Assembly: GCF_048771995.1 (NCBI RefSeq)
Contig: NC_133028.1
Span: 73,206,501-73,270,500 of the forward strand
Direction: 5' to 3'
From: Taeniopygia guttata
Lineage: Eukaryota; Chordata; Aves; Passeriformes; Estrildidae
DNA length: 64,000 nucleotides
Shown here: piece after piece, positions 49,941 through 63,589 of the stretch
How the letters are laid out: every line of letters starts with the position of its first letter
How positions within the stretch are numbered: the first letter of the stretch is position 1
The notes under the pieces: generated by a model
Told to the model about the DNA's origin: nothing
The model's database searches: none
What the model saw: only the letters and a program-made list of their open reading frames with translations
Program-made: the position numbers and the translations under genes

Positions 49941-52900
49941 CACACATTTCATTGCCTTCATTAAGCCTGTAGACATATGTGGCTCAAAATATTAGTAATT
50001 AAGTGGTTAATGAACAGTTTACTTTTCCAGGCTGCCTTCAAGTTTTTTTTTACCAGCCCCACACAGCTTCTTCAAGCAGTTGTAGCCTTTGCATACTGGT
50101 ATATCCCTTCTTCCCTGGCTGGAGGGATCACCTACATGGAGTTTCACAAAACTCAGTCTTATCAGCACTGATTTGCACAGAAATTATTTCATTGAAAATA
50201 TTTCTTTCTAATTAAATGTTGCTCTTTATAGCAACCAAAAACTGTGAATCTGTAAATCGTATTGTGGCTATTAACAGTTATGAAGTACAAGAACATTTCT
50301 ATTCCCTACAGTATTAAGATAAAAGGGTATGTAGATTAAAAAAAGATTCAGTCTAGATTCCTAGCAGGTAGCCCACAAGTTCTTAATTCTACCAGCAATT
50401 TTGAGAAAGGAATGTCATGTGCTTGTGGGAAGCCAGAAACGGGTAAAAGAGCAAAGTGAAAATTTTTCTTATGCACTTCCCTCAAACCAGGGATTCAAAA
50501 AAATTGCACATTATTCCAGTAGGTCATATGACATAAGATTCAGAGACACACCATGTTTCTGCTTCACTCTCTGATGACCAAATCCAGATTTCAGCTGTTT
50601 TGAAGTAAACAAAATAAAAATCTCTCCAAAGCATAGAAAGACATAAGACAAATATTGGTTTAGTTAGAGGATATCTACCCATACATCCAACACCTTCAAT
50701 TTGCTGGTGCCACCAAGAAGGGCAGGGCTCAGGCAGGTCTCCAGCCCCTGCTCCAGTGCATGCATGCCGGAGATGGGGAGAAGAATGGGGCAGGACTTGC
50801 TGCTCACATATTGAGTAGACTACTAGATATCAGATATTTTCTCTCTATGTCTTCTCTGGCAATGGTTAGATGCATGAAACATTCTAAGCGATTCCAAATG
50901 CCCTGCAAAATCATATTTTTGAGCTCTCTGGTTAGCTATCAGTTAAGAATGCCCTGCCCACATCACTGGAAGATCAATAAAGGATGCAAAGAGCAAGCAA
51001 TCTGAATGGGGTAAGGCCTTGCTTTTGTTTTGACAGTCAGGATCCAAAATATCTAAAGCTACTGAAGCTTTAGAATTTCAACAAATGCAAATTTTCAGCT
51101 TTGGTACGCAGGAGGTTAACACTGTACTTCCTAGCCCTGCAGTGATATATGAAAATACACAGTCAATGATTTCAGGAAAACCCATCTAAGCCATGCATGC
51201 ACATTTTTCACTTCACCAACTACTCTTGTGGTAGCCAGTAGATCTAATTTCATCAAGTCTGTGCTCTTGACAGCAGTCACATCAAATTAAAGAATCTTCC
51301 AGACTTAGCTGGCACCTTCATCTAAGCCTTTATATCAAATAATATGCCTCTTGCCTTCATCATGCAATCCTTAATTATGTGAAAATCAGCAGTCTGCTGC
51401 TTGTGCCAGCAAAGAAAATGAGGAAAGAATGGTGTTCTTTCCAGTGCACATGGCTGGACACCCTTCAGAGACATCTGATCTGATTGGCAGCAACAGTATT
51501 CCACTGATGTTCTTTTTTATATCTTTAACTTAAGGCTTTTTTCCTAAAGAATTAGCTTATGCATGCACATATTAAAACCTGCATTTTTTTTTTTTTCCTT
51601 GGTGACAGAGATGCTGCAAATTTTAACTCTGGTTTTTAAACAGATGCTACTTGGTGGGTAAGTATGATGTGCCCCAGGCCGAGCATATTTTGCTAAAAAA
51701 GATTAGGAGGATGGGTGAAGGTTGTTTACTACAGAAGTATTCTGGGCATAAATCTCATGGGAGACTCACAAAATACTTATCCAAGTCCCAAACAAAGATG
51801 TTCTGAAGTCAAATGCAAACCCCAAAGGGGATCAAGGTCAACACAGCAAATTAGGTGATCCATCAACAATCTAATTACATTCCATTGACCCAGAAAAGAA
51901 ATCTAGAAGCAACACAGACACCTCTGGATGCTGGAACAGTATCCATCAATTGCTGGCCTCTGGGCCTTGTCATTACCTGACATCTCCAAACCATCTCTGG
52001 TTCTATAACCTGACCATTTAGGCTAGTAGCCAACAAACTGCTCCATGCTATGTTCCAGCTGAAAGTACCACAAAAGGGATTTTATTTTTTTTCTAACATC
52101 CTGCCTCTCATTACCAATGCAAAATATTTTAAAAAAAGCTTCTTTGGAAATTGCATTCTGATATTTGCTAAGCATTTCAGGAAGGCTGGGCAGAGTGAGG
52201 ACTCTAGCCTGCCTTAGTTATAAAAGAACCAAACCCCAGTGACTTCACCAACAAGAAAGGATAATAATAAAATATCTTTAAATATGGGAAAAAAGAAAAC
52301 TGTGCATAGACCAATTGACAGATATAGAGACAGATTGTCTATATCAGATATCTAATAGATCCTGGTTTTTTGCTTACCTGATATCTAAGTTGGACAGGCA
52401 TCTGTTATATGTAAAATAAAAGGTACTTTATGTCAAGTCTCAGGACTGTGAAGTACTGTGAGTGTGAACTGTAAAAAGCATTCAATTGTTGCAACTGTAT
52501 TGAACTGTACACTATGCATTTCGTTTTGTTTATTGCCTCATGCCACAAATATTCCCTTATTCCAAATCTCAGCCACATGTAGGAAAATATATTTGTGCTG
52601 CAATCTAAATGGACTAATAAAAAACAACATTCAACCATTTGGAACTGAAATATTCATGAGATATTCAGGGAACAATGAAACTGAAGTGCTTCAGCTATCC
52701 TCAAGGAGCAAGACTCAAGAACATACAGGAGTAACTAGAAAGTGTCCTACTGTGCCCTCAAACTTTGTTCTTTCTTTTTCTTCTGTCTTTTCCTCCTTAT
52801 AATTCAAATCATTCCCATATAGTAGATACCACTCCTGGCTACTCAGGTGGCTCACATTAATTTATTTAAATTTTAGCCTGTGATAATTACTATGAAAGCA

Positions 52901-55900
52901 AGATAGGAGACTACTCTGCCTACCTGAGCAAACTCCCTTTGCCACAGTACAGTCCTACAGCCAGATGATTGATGTATTTATGTGAGTGTGTGCATTTTCA
53001 CCTGAGTCCAAATAAATACTGAAATTAATTTTAAAAATTTCCTAGAGTTGAATCCTCAGGGAAAACTGTATTTCCCTTGCTTGTTAGAATTAAATGATAC
53101 AACTGCTGAGAGCTAGCTCTAGCTCAATCTTCTTGAGACATCTCTATTAGCTGACCATTTCCTACTTCAATGAAACATAGGACTCAAATAAGAAAATCAG
53201 TTTCCTAATTCAAATTGCAGACAGTAAAACGAAATCCTCTTACACTGTTATTTAGAAACCTGGGTCAGTGCTATTCTTGCCAGGAATTGAATGGGTCTAG
53301 AAACAATGTGCAGTGGAACCAGCCATTTTAAACTCCCACATCCTCATGAGTGACATCCACAGCCAAAGGGGATATTAGCTGTGCCTCTTCAGTGTCTGCT
53401 GCTCTGGGCAGGCAGAAAGGAAATTCACATTATTCTGTTTATAATTCTTTACTCTTAGCATCTGAGTAGCGATCTGTAATGTCAAATATAACTGTCACCT
53501 TCCTCTTCTTTTAGATAAATGCCCTTTTTCAGAAGGGAAGGTGGAGCATTCCAGCAATTACCCAGAGAAGATCTCTGTTTCTCCCATTTCACAGATGTAT
53601 TCAGTTAACCAATACTTTCTTTCTTTCAGCCTTATACACAGGAAGGAAACTAAAACCTAAATAAAAAAGAAAAACTAAAGCAGGTAATCAGCCTGGTAAT
53701 TCTGGAAATAAGAAATATTTTACAGAACTTTTAAAGGAGATTTTGATCTGTTCTGACCATTTCAGGTCATCTTCAAACTGCCAGGACTGCCTTTAATGTC
53801 TACACTGCAATTTTCCCTTCCTTTTGGTGTAAGAGCCAGCACTGCCTACCCACAGCTTTCCTTTACACATCCTGTAGGGGCACAGCCTCCTCTCTTCAGC
53901 TGTCTGGCAGCAGCTTTCTGCACCACCTCTGTGCATAGCCATCCAAAGGCCCAGCCAAGGCTTCTGCATCAACACCTAAATAATGGCTAAAGTCAGCAAA
54001 TATCAACATAGCTCAAAATCACATCTCTAAACCCAAGACTGACTTCAAATTATTCATTCTTCCATGCTAAAAGAGATTTCAATAGGATAAAGAATAAAAG
54101 ATTTTATATCAATTATCATCAATTCAACTGTTCTTTTTCTGAATAGAAGAAAATAAATAGTCTTGTGGGGGAAGAACTATCCAAGTTTTTCCTCTAGAAA
54201 ACTAATTTTTCTATTGACTAATTGTAAAATGACTATTTTTGACATGTTCTTAAACGCTGATGACCATTTTTTGCCAGTGTAAAATGTCCCTTCCCAGTTT
54301 CCTACAGCTTTCAGCGATCTTAAGTGACCTTCACATTGTATGTCCTGTTGAGAGAGGTCCCACAGGTGTAGGATACAAATACTAACAGAGTATTCAGAAA
54401 CTGAAGAACTGAACAGGAGCTTCCCTAGATTTATGTAAACTTACTTTTGTGTCAAGCTGTCCTGTGCTGACAGCAGTCCAGTTAACACAGGATCATGATG
54501 CTTTTCCACCAAAGAGGCTGCAGTAAATTCATTTGTTTGATCCAGCTCACCCCACAAGCCCTCCATTTGCACAGCCTTAATCATGAGCCCTTAAACATCT
54601 TGAAGTGCCATCCAAATTTCCAGATTACAGGCTTTAGGATAGTTTTTGGCTGGTATGTTGTTCCACCCTGGCTCTTTTGCTAGATTTATACTGTGTTTTC
54701 TGAAGTGTTTAGGAATCCCTCTGGGATACCAAGTGTTTCACAGACATGAGAATGTGCCATCCTCTCCACTGAATGTGGCTTCAAAGTTATGCATGCAATA
54801 CCTTTTGTTCCCACTTTCACAAGGGTTTGAGGGACGATACGAGAGAAAAATTATCATCTGTTCAACTTTTAGTCATAAAAAACCTTTTTGTGTATTTAGC
54901 ATCCTCATTAACATAAGCACTAACAAGAGTTTGCTTTTGTTTTCTAGCAAAACATTTACTGGAAAATATTTTAAAAACGAAGAGGACTTCAAGTTGTCAT
55001 AGAGGAAAAAAAACCAAACAAAGTAAACAAGTTTTTAGTTGTGTTTTCTGAAGGCATTGTATGTAACAGAAAATTTATATATATAGTTTTGTCTTTGTAA
55101 ATCAATCATTAGTTTTGTCTATTGAAATTATTAATCTGCAGTGCTGTTTGATTCTAAATGTGACAAATAGTTTTTGTGTTTCCGTGCCTATTAACAGAAC
55201 TCTGGATCCAGCTCAGTTAAGTCTCAACTTTGTGGTCACTCTTAACAAACAAGAGTATTTATATTAGAATTTGTATTTAAGGAATGGCATACCTGAAACA
55301 AGACATATAATGTAAGTGTGAACTTTAAAAAAAACTTATACTTTTTTGAACTATGTAGAAACTTGACAAAACTATTTATTTACAAAAGCAGTGTAATAAT
55401 GGACAAATAAATGAGAGAAAATTAAATTAAAATACAGTATGATACTTTCAAAAACTTTGATAATAATGCTTATCATCCCTTAAAATATCAAGCTCTAAAT
55501 TTCTGTTCTGCAATACCATTTTTTAGTTTATTATTTTGGTTGAAGAGCTGCTCAAAGCACCAGATTTCAATGTATAAACCTCTTGCTATGAAGAAATTAA
55601 TGACCAATTATTTTCTTAACCTCCCCTTTGAAGAACTGCCAGCCAGTAGTAGTTATATTAAGCATTTATCTATTGAGTTATGGGAGCTTTAGATTTGAAG
55701 CTGTACTATAGATGATACCTAAGGTATCTTTTTGGTATTTTCCTAAAGAGAAAGTCTGTTCCTCACAACACGTATGGAATAGCAAAACACCTGTTCTGCA
55801 TGGAAGTCCACCTACTTTTTTCTGCCTCATAATGGCAAATCAATTAAAGCTTGATTAATGTTTGGCTCAGTGTCACATAAATTTGTCTAGGAGCTGATGC

Positions 55901-57179
55901 TACATAAGTTAAGATGGCTGGATGCCAACTCTCTTAGTTGCATCCCGTGCATCCTTTTGAAACACAAGTTTTCTTCCTCTCACTGCCAAAAATTGCTAAT
56001 AAGAAGAACGAAGACTCAAAAATACCCATCCTGTGTCTTTTGTTTGCTATCAAGCATAGCTAAAAATTCAACCAGAAATACGATCACAGTGCAAACTGCA
56101 AGTTTCAATAACTAACTTTAGAGTTTACACTCTTCTTGCTGCTCCTTTTGTTTGTGGGATAGCATAAAGAACACTAAACAAACTAGAAGATTGATAAAGC
56201 TGTCAGATTCTTTCAAAACAAGAATTCTTGATACATCTCAAATACTTGGATTAAAAATTCCATAACTTTGAGTCATTCAGATCGATTGTCTGACTTAAAT
56301 CATCTCTACAAGCAATCTATCTTCACACTCAGGCAAAGAATGGCTAATGCTGTGCTGAGCTTCCCTTCAAGAAAATAATAAACTAACTTCTGATTATTTG
56401 GCAATGCCAACCAGAAGGGTGTAATCTTATAAAACTGTGGTTCTAAATAATTTGCATGAGTCCCAGACACACAGGGGCAGACAGCATGCAAGAAATGCAG
56501 AAAAAAACAATACAGTACACAACAAATTACATGGCAAGAATTCAAATATCCTTTTGATTATAATGCAATAAATAATCCTTCCTAACATGGACAAAGTATG
56601 TACAACACCTTTAAATGTACACCTTCCATCTTCTGATCACAACTTGGAGTAGCATCTCATATTTAAATGACCATGGCTGCAGTAACATGTCCAAAATTCA
56701 CTGATGTAGAAAAAGCATTTCTATAATTACGAAGTCATTTAAAAGCAGCTAAAAATAGCAAGCCATAAATACAAAGGCAATTTGTGATGTTAAAAGAAAA
56801 AAAAAAAACCAACCCAAACTAATTGATAAGGAGTCATTAGCATCACTTTTGGTGTATTTAATCAATATTGGTTGTATAGGTTAACAATACCCATTGTGGT
56901 CAATAGCTCCACCCTGTGCTCTATAGAAACATGAAGCTCAGTATTTGATGCATTGTGTATTATTCAGTATTTATGGTAAAACCATCTGCATCACCTCCAT
57001 CATTTAGCACAGGGCAAGATCAAGTTGCAGACAAATGCAAACTGTAATTAGAATGACAAGTCAAACTTACACTTGCACAATGGCAGGTATCTACAAAGTG
57101 ACCAGATTTCTCAATTATTTCAGATTACTTTTCTCAAAATGTCTAAGAATTTTCATCAGTGTCCACACTTAGATTCTAA
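49941..57179. other. Non-coding DNA, no gene recognised
   Basis: Seven kilobases without a supportable gene. An imperfect inverted repeat around 52319-52345 (10-bp arms, one mismatch) is the only symmetry noted. The plus-strand open frames at 52458-52802 (114 codons) and 54646-55002 (118 codons) show no domain. Confidence 0.5.
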
Positions 57180-57420
57180 TTAGATATGCAGCAGGCAATT
57201 AGACATTTATTTCAAATGCTGTTAGAATTGTTTGCTGGCTCTCTTTTCTCAAAAAGCCAAAATAGCTGACAATGGCTAATGACTACATATTTCATGTGAA
57301 AAGGGATATGCAGACATAATTACTGCTGCAATCTCATCAGAGCAGCCAAGTCTAATTAAGTGTCAGACTAGAGTTACAGAAGGGTTGTTAAACTTTCCCT
57401 CAAAAATGATAACTCAGCTG
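57180..57420. other. Candidate conserved non-coding block
   Basis: A run of complex, non-repetitive sequence with several homeodomain cores (TCTAATTAGATA, GCAATTAGAC, CATAATTAC, TCTAATTAAG) and paired GGCTAATGACTA-type sites. Complex composition together with motif clustering is why it is singled out; conservation is not tested. Confidence 0.22.
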
Positions 57421-60400
57421 TGGTCACAAACAGACAATAAAACAACCTCCAGAGCAAGAGTAACATGAATTTTATGTAGGTTTCTGAGTAATGTTATGGG
57501 AAAGACCTTGTTATTTCACATTATTCATAATCTATTATTGACATTAAAACAAAATTGCAATATTCGACTTGTAGCCAAGAAAGAAAATATATTGTAATAC
57601 TCCCCCTTTCATCAACAAGTCCTTAAAGCTGTAAATAGCTTTTTAAATTGTTCTTCATTCCAAATCAAACATAGGAGGCTCGCATAAGCCTTATCTCTCT
57701 TACACTTCTAATTTTTGACATTATAATTACTAGTATATCCTAATAATGAGAGCGTTAATTATTATTTAATTGATCCTTAAAACATGAATGTTCTGTATTC
57801 TGTTTGTAGGCACAAACAAACCATGTAAAAGACAGTAGAGCAGTAGATGCTCAGAAACAGTTAGGAAGGAAATAATGTTACTGACCTACCAACTTGCTAG
57901 TTATAAAACAGCTGTCCTCCTTCTATGTTGCTCTCATACAGAGCTTTCAATTTAACACTAAAAACTTGACAGAGTTGAAGACCTGTTTTTACCTAGCCTT
58001 AGTGTGGACTATGTAAAGTGTGGTTCTCAAGAATAGAAGATGGAAAGATGACACATTCTGTTTATCATCCTGCACATATTCACAGACATTCTTCATAATT
58101 TCTTCTTTAATGCAGCAATGACTTTACCTCATTTGAAAAACACCCCCTTGAAATAAAAGGAAATCACTGTGGTTCTATCACATGCCATTATTTCTAGAAG
58201 TGGTTGTCCATCTCAAGTTGATGCATTAGAGATTCTTCCTTTACTTATTCCACAGAGCTCTGTCATTTTCATGATATTTGTATCAAATAATACTGATCCT
58301 TTTTAGATTTAAAAATTTAATTGTGTTTCAAGTCAATTCCTGCTTTGCTACCTATAATGTAGAGCAACACGGCTATGCTAATACTTGCTGTGGTAACAAT
58401 ACAGAATTTACTTAGATTTTACTATTAGGAGACACTAAACTCTTCATGTGTGGCATGGTAATCTTGTTCTAATTCTTCATCCATCTCTTTTGAACCTTCC
58501 TCCCTTCCTCGCCCTAAATAAGCTGACAATCTCATACCACTGAATATCATTACAGTTCCCAGAGCTGTTCAGTATATATTTTGTCTTGCTCAAGGAATCC
58601 TCCTAATAATATGAATATGTACGTGGAATATCTTACATTGATTGGCAGCCAGTCACCCTTTTCTAAGTCAAGACTGCTATTTAGTATTTTAATATTTTCT
58701 ATTAAAAATGCAAGAAAGAAGGCAGAAGTTTAATGCCACCTCAAACCCAATCACAGTTCTGATTTTCCTTCCTATCTACAAGCAATGGTGTCTGTGATAT
58801 GTTCTAATCAAACATCATTCAGCCAAGGGGACAAAATATCAGGCTTACTTAAAGAAAGCACAAATAAATCTTGGGTTTTTCAATGAGGTTGTTGCAAGTT
58901 TTATTTTACTAGTGATGCCAGACTAAATTTCAGGACCTCTGAAGAATATGAGCACATACTCATACTCACATATCAGAACAGAGCTTGTCTGTAAAATTGC
59001 AAAACTGCAGCAAAGAATTTACTGTCAAAATGTTTTTTCAGGCTTTTCTCTCAATGGAGCTTTGCCCATTCAAGCAAGCCTAAAAGGCTGGCAACAGTAA
59101 AATTGTGAAATAAAAATAAATTGGAAAGAATATGAACTATTGAAGTGACATTCATATTTCAAAGGCACTGTCTTTGAGGATGAGAAATAAATTTTGAGAA
59201 CTTTCCAGTCACTTTAAAAACTTCAGTGATCTAAAAAAAAATAAAATATCCCAGGTAAATATATGTCTCTATTATCATAAAAATAAATCTATACATTTTC
59301 TATTATGGTTATAAATTATAATTTTCAGAACCCCAGAGTTAACATGAAATTCACTTCCAGAAGGGGCTTCTAAAAGGACCTTTAAAAAAACAGAGTACTA
59401 ATATTTCTCATTGGATCTGTATAGGACAAATAAACTGTTTAAAATATATTGCTGTAAAAGTCTTGCTAGAGTGAAATTTCAGTACTGTCAAATCTTCATA
59501 ATTGTTCCTTATATTTGGTGCAACAATCAACCCCCTTAAATATCACAGCTATTTAAGATCAAAATCCAAAAACATGCAGACTTTTTTTCCATAGAGGGTA
59601 CCATTAAAAGTGAATATCCAGTTTTAAATTCACATTTTGGAGATTGCAAGTAAAAAAATACTAAACTCAAATACAGCTAAGTCCTTACAAAGACCAAAAG
59701 TCATCTCTATAAGAATCCTATCTTGAGCAATGCATATTGGAAGTGAGTTAAATATTAACAAACTACTAATCTCCTAGAGTCATGATTATTATCTGTAATA
59801 TTTTGTAACCAATGCAGGATTGTTCAGCATAAGAATTAAGTGAACTGCAGCTAGAAGATGGCCCTTTCAAATAATGTTAGAGTATGAAAGGCTACCAAAA
59901 AAAAATAGGAAATATATACTGAATATAAACATTTTGTACCACATGGTCAGCAGAAATTGAGTGCATCTGTATAAAGCAATAATGTTTAATATGACAAGCA
60001 GTCAGCCTCAAAGAGACTGTCTTCTTCTTATGACTTCCTCACTGCTTTTCCATCCACATTTTTTTAACATCTAGGAACCCCTTATTTAAAAAACCTATTT
60101 ATTTTTTTTTTAGAAACAATGTATTTTTTTTTTTTTTTACAAATTTTAGGTTCTTATTATGGCTGTCAAATACTGTCAGAAAAATTTAGCTCACGAAGCA
60201 CCAGAAAGGCCTGGGCTGCTGGTTGTACAAATTTGGATGACAAATTTAAAATCCGCCTTGTCCTTATTATCTACTTACAGCAGACAAATGTCTCAATACA
60301 AAAGAGATTAATAAATCTGGGGACTCGTGAGGGAATCAAGTGTCATAATATAAATATAATATTTATTTTAGAAAATTCTACAACTATTCAGGGTTTCTGC

Positions 60401-61129
60401 AAAAGAATTAAAAGTTTTGCCCCACTAATATGTTACATTAGAAGATAGCTTCCATCTTCCTTCATACACAGTCTTATACCTGTAGAGAAACTTCTCCAAG
60501 TCCATAATCAATAAACAAAAATTTATTTTAATAAACTTATTCTTAAGGATTCTGTGATAGAGTTCCATTTGAAGTGCCTCTTTCACAGAGAGGATTGCTT
60601 CATTTTTATCTTACCTGAATACAGAGAGAAAGGCAATTATTTATGAAGGAAGGAATACTGGTAACACTGATTTTATTACAAAAAGAATTAAAATAGATCA
60701 AAGCCTATCCAACTAATCCAAACCAGGTTTGCTAGATGTATTTTATCATCTTTAAAAAGATGGGGTTTGACAGTTTCATGAAGTTATGGCCAGGTGCAAG
60801 AAACTAAATAAATCCAAAATACCTTGATTTTAAAAAATAGAAAACAGCAAAAAAAGCTGAAGTCTCTGCTTGTCTGGTAGTATCTGGTGACATACTAAGT
60901 AAGAAATGTATACATCTGAGAGGCCTGGGATCAGAAGAATGAAGGGGGTTTAAAGGGAATTATTAAAATTTTTAACATTTATATTACTGTGAGGGAACTT
61001 AACTCAGCCTTTGAAAGCATTTCAGTATTTGGTGAAAACCAGAGCCTGAAATAGAGCAATTCATTCTCCTCTGTCATTCGGTGCCTTTCCAATTACCAAG
61101 CTTCAATCCACTTCTCAGAGGAGTCAGAA
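57421..61129. other. Non-coding DNA, no gene recognised
   Basis: Contains 17 T at 60124-60140, which fuse with an open frame of 109 codons (60119-60448) that has no recognisable domain. Otherwise AT-rich sequence with no repeat family recognised. Confidence 0.5.
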
Positions 61130-61420
61130 ACATGAAAGACAGCTTTGTGAATGACTGATTAACATGGAAAAGATCGCTTCTCCAAGATTATATTGTATTC
61201 CTAACAAGACCAAAAGTGTGCACTAAATTATTATTATGATAATTAACTTTGGCAGACTTTGTCTTATTGTTAAAAAGCAGTAATAAGGCACCTTAAGAGG
61301 CAGAATAATTACACTTAACTGCTGTAATTAGTAAGTTAATTCTCAGGTAAAAATGATTCATAACATAGGAATTATGCAACTTCTGCCATTTAAATTCTTA
61401 CTGCACTGCCTTAATATAAT
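61130..61420. other. Candidate conserved non-coding block
   Basis: Clustered TAATTA/ATTAAC-type cores (TGATTAACAT, AAATTATTATTATGATAATTAAC, AGAATAATTACAC, CTGTAATTAG) in otherwise non-repetitive sequence. Offered as a place to check for conservation only. Confidence 0.22.
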
Positions 61421-61974
61421 GTAAATCAAGCATTGTTAGCATTTCTGAACCTTTACTTCAATAAGGTAAGAGAAAAAAAAATCTGTTCAGGAAGGACACC
61501 AATTCATTTCTGCATCGGTTGACTGGAATATTGAAACTGAATATCAAAATATGCATATATAATCCAAATAAGGAAAAAAGAAGGGAAAAGAGAGCAGAGT
61601 TTAATATTCGTACACATAAAATTTGTAAAATTTGTTCTTTTTCCACTAGGTGCCATTCCAAAATCTTTCTTCACTTTCATTAGTTTTTTTGTATTTCAAA
61701 GCAGGATAAAGCCCCAAAATTTCACAGAGATATTTAATCTTCTGTTCTGCTTGTAGAGAATTTGTGCCAAAATTTGTGATTTCATATAATTTAAAGTTAA
61801 TTTCTTTAATTGCCTTTCAGATCTATTTTTTCCGGTGACCTACACTGCTGTTTCTGGGTGATCAGAAAACCAAAAAATTAGTGATTTCAGTCATGTTGTA
61901 TCACAGTAATAAAAATATATTTAGTATAAAACAATCCTGCATTTTACTACCAATACTCCTAGATGACAGCACAC

Positions 61975-62020
61975 AGAGCTCAGAGCCCCTTCCAACCTGA
62001 CCCTGAACACCTCCAGTTAT
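61975..62020 (-). mobile_element. CR1 LINE 3'-region fragment, antisense
   Basis: The stretch from GAGCTCAGAGCCCC to GACCCTGAACACCTCCAG reads, on the complementary strand, as the CR1 3' UTR segment that goes CTGGAAGTGTTCAAGGCCAGGTTGGATGGGGCTCTGAGC in consensus. Only about 45 bases are recognisable. The terminal ATTCTATG repeats and the rest of the element are missing, so it is an internal scrap. Confidence 0.65.
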
Positions 62021-62125
62021 ACTCTAATTTTGTCGTCAAGTCACCTCTACAACTGGACACAGGCAGTTTCCAGAACAAATATTAAATTACCTTTGAGCCA
62101 CAGGTATAGAATTTAATTCATGAAA

Positions 62126-62126
<1 letters not shown>

Positions 62127-62161
<35 letters not shown>
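62127..62161. repeat. 35-bp poly(A) homopolymer
   Basis: An uninterrupted run of 35 A, about 110 bases downstream of the CR1 scrap. CR1 does not use a poly(A) tail and the scrap is in the opposite orientation, so the two are probably unrelated. Confidence 0.93.
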
Positions 62162-62163
<2 letters not shown>

Positions 62164-63589
62164 GCATTATTTTCCTGGAACACTGAAACCATAAGACAAT
62201 ATTCATCTGTATTCACCCAGATATTCTGATCTTACTGTCCTCATTCTAACATTAGCACTTAGTTATACCATGTTTCATCTCAGACTTGATGTGTACAGGT
62301 TTGCTATAAATTTGCATTATTGGGCAACAGCCATACAGAGAAGAAAAAAACAATCTTGTGCATCTATAAGACAAAAACTTCATTATCAAAGAAGGACTCA
62401 AGTTGTGTCTTCTGCTCTCTGCCTCAGCTGAAAGGCCAATTTTCTCAATGGCCTGATGTTGCCCTTTCTAATATTTATCATCAGTCTCTGGTTTTCTACA
62501 ATCCATTTGTGCTATTTTTATAACTGAATTCCCCAGTTAATCTCTGACTCTTCAAGAACAAAATCTCAACAAGTACACCAGGAGATGAATACTTCGTTCA
62601 GTTCTGATTGACAGGACCAGACAAGGAGGGTCCACACTGGTGTCTCGGCACTCCTTTTGCCTTTAAAAGGAACAGTTAAATTCTGTGTTCAACCCTACAA
62701 AACTCCAGCTTCCAGATCTTGGCGGTCCTTCCTGAATGTATCACTGATAAGCAGCGTTACTGATATGATAATTCCTTTTATTTAAACTTTTTTTTAACCT
62801 CATTAAACATCCTTAAGAATCAATAAATACTTTGAAAGATAAAATAAACCAACTGTTACATGATAAATGAAGCAGGTTCTTATAAAGATAATAAAAGTAT
62901 AAAAGCCATAAAGGGTTCTCTACAGGTGCTAATTTTACTACTTGAATGAAATTAATAAGACTCTCCATAAAACAGCAGGAGATCCTTAGATTACATGAGT
63001 AATCAGCAAGAAAATTTATTGTGGATTCATGAAGCACTAAGTGTTTGTATGATGTATGCAAAAGTGGTACTTTATTCTCTGGAGTGAACAATTCTGAGTC
63101 CTTATAATAGAAAAATATTTAATAGGTTGAAAACTCTTGAGGCATAGTTTTAAAAAGTTGTTCAACTGTGATTAATTCAACTCATGACAAACTAGTCATG
63201 AAAGGTCTGCCTTATTTTAATATTCAGTAGAAGCCATTATTAAAATAACTACTGAAGGTTAAACAATGGATACAGAGACAACTGAAAATCTAACCTGGTA
63301 TCTAGGAATGGAAGAGCCGGAGAGTGGGACTCACAAAGTGGGTGGTGCATTAATTTGAACAGCTAAACTAACTCCTCACCAGGCTGCTGTATGGATAATG
63401 AATTTATTTACATGACTACTTTGTTCCTGCAAACTTCATGTTCTGTGAACCACTTCAGATGAAAAAGCTACAGAAGTATTCCCATTGAGGAAATTCTGTC
63501 ACATTTGTGCCATCAAGTTCTCAGTAAATTACGCCCTCCAAGTAAGCATATAGCCAAGCTTTCATAACTTTTCCCAAGATCTTTTATTA
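62162..63589. other. Non-coding DNA, nothing recognised
   Basis: AT-rich sequence with no supportable gene, repeat family or striking symmetry. Confidence 0.5.

Noticed and set aside
54646..55002. 118-codon plus-strand open frame
   Set aside because: Composition and lack of motifs look random; no exon signals frame it convincingly.
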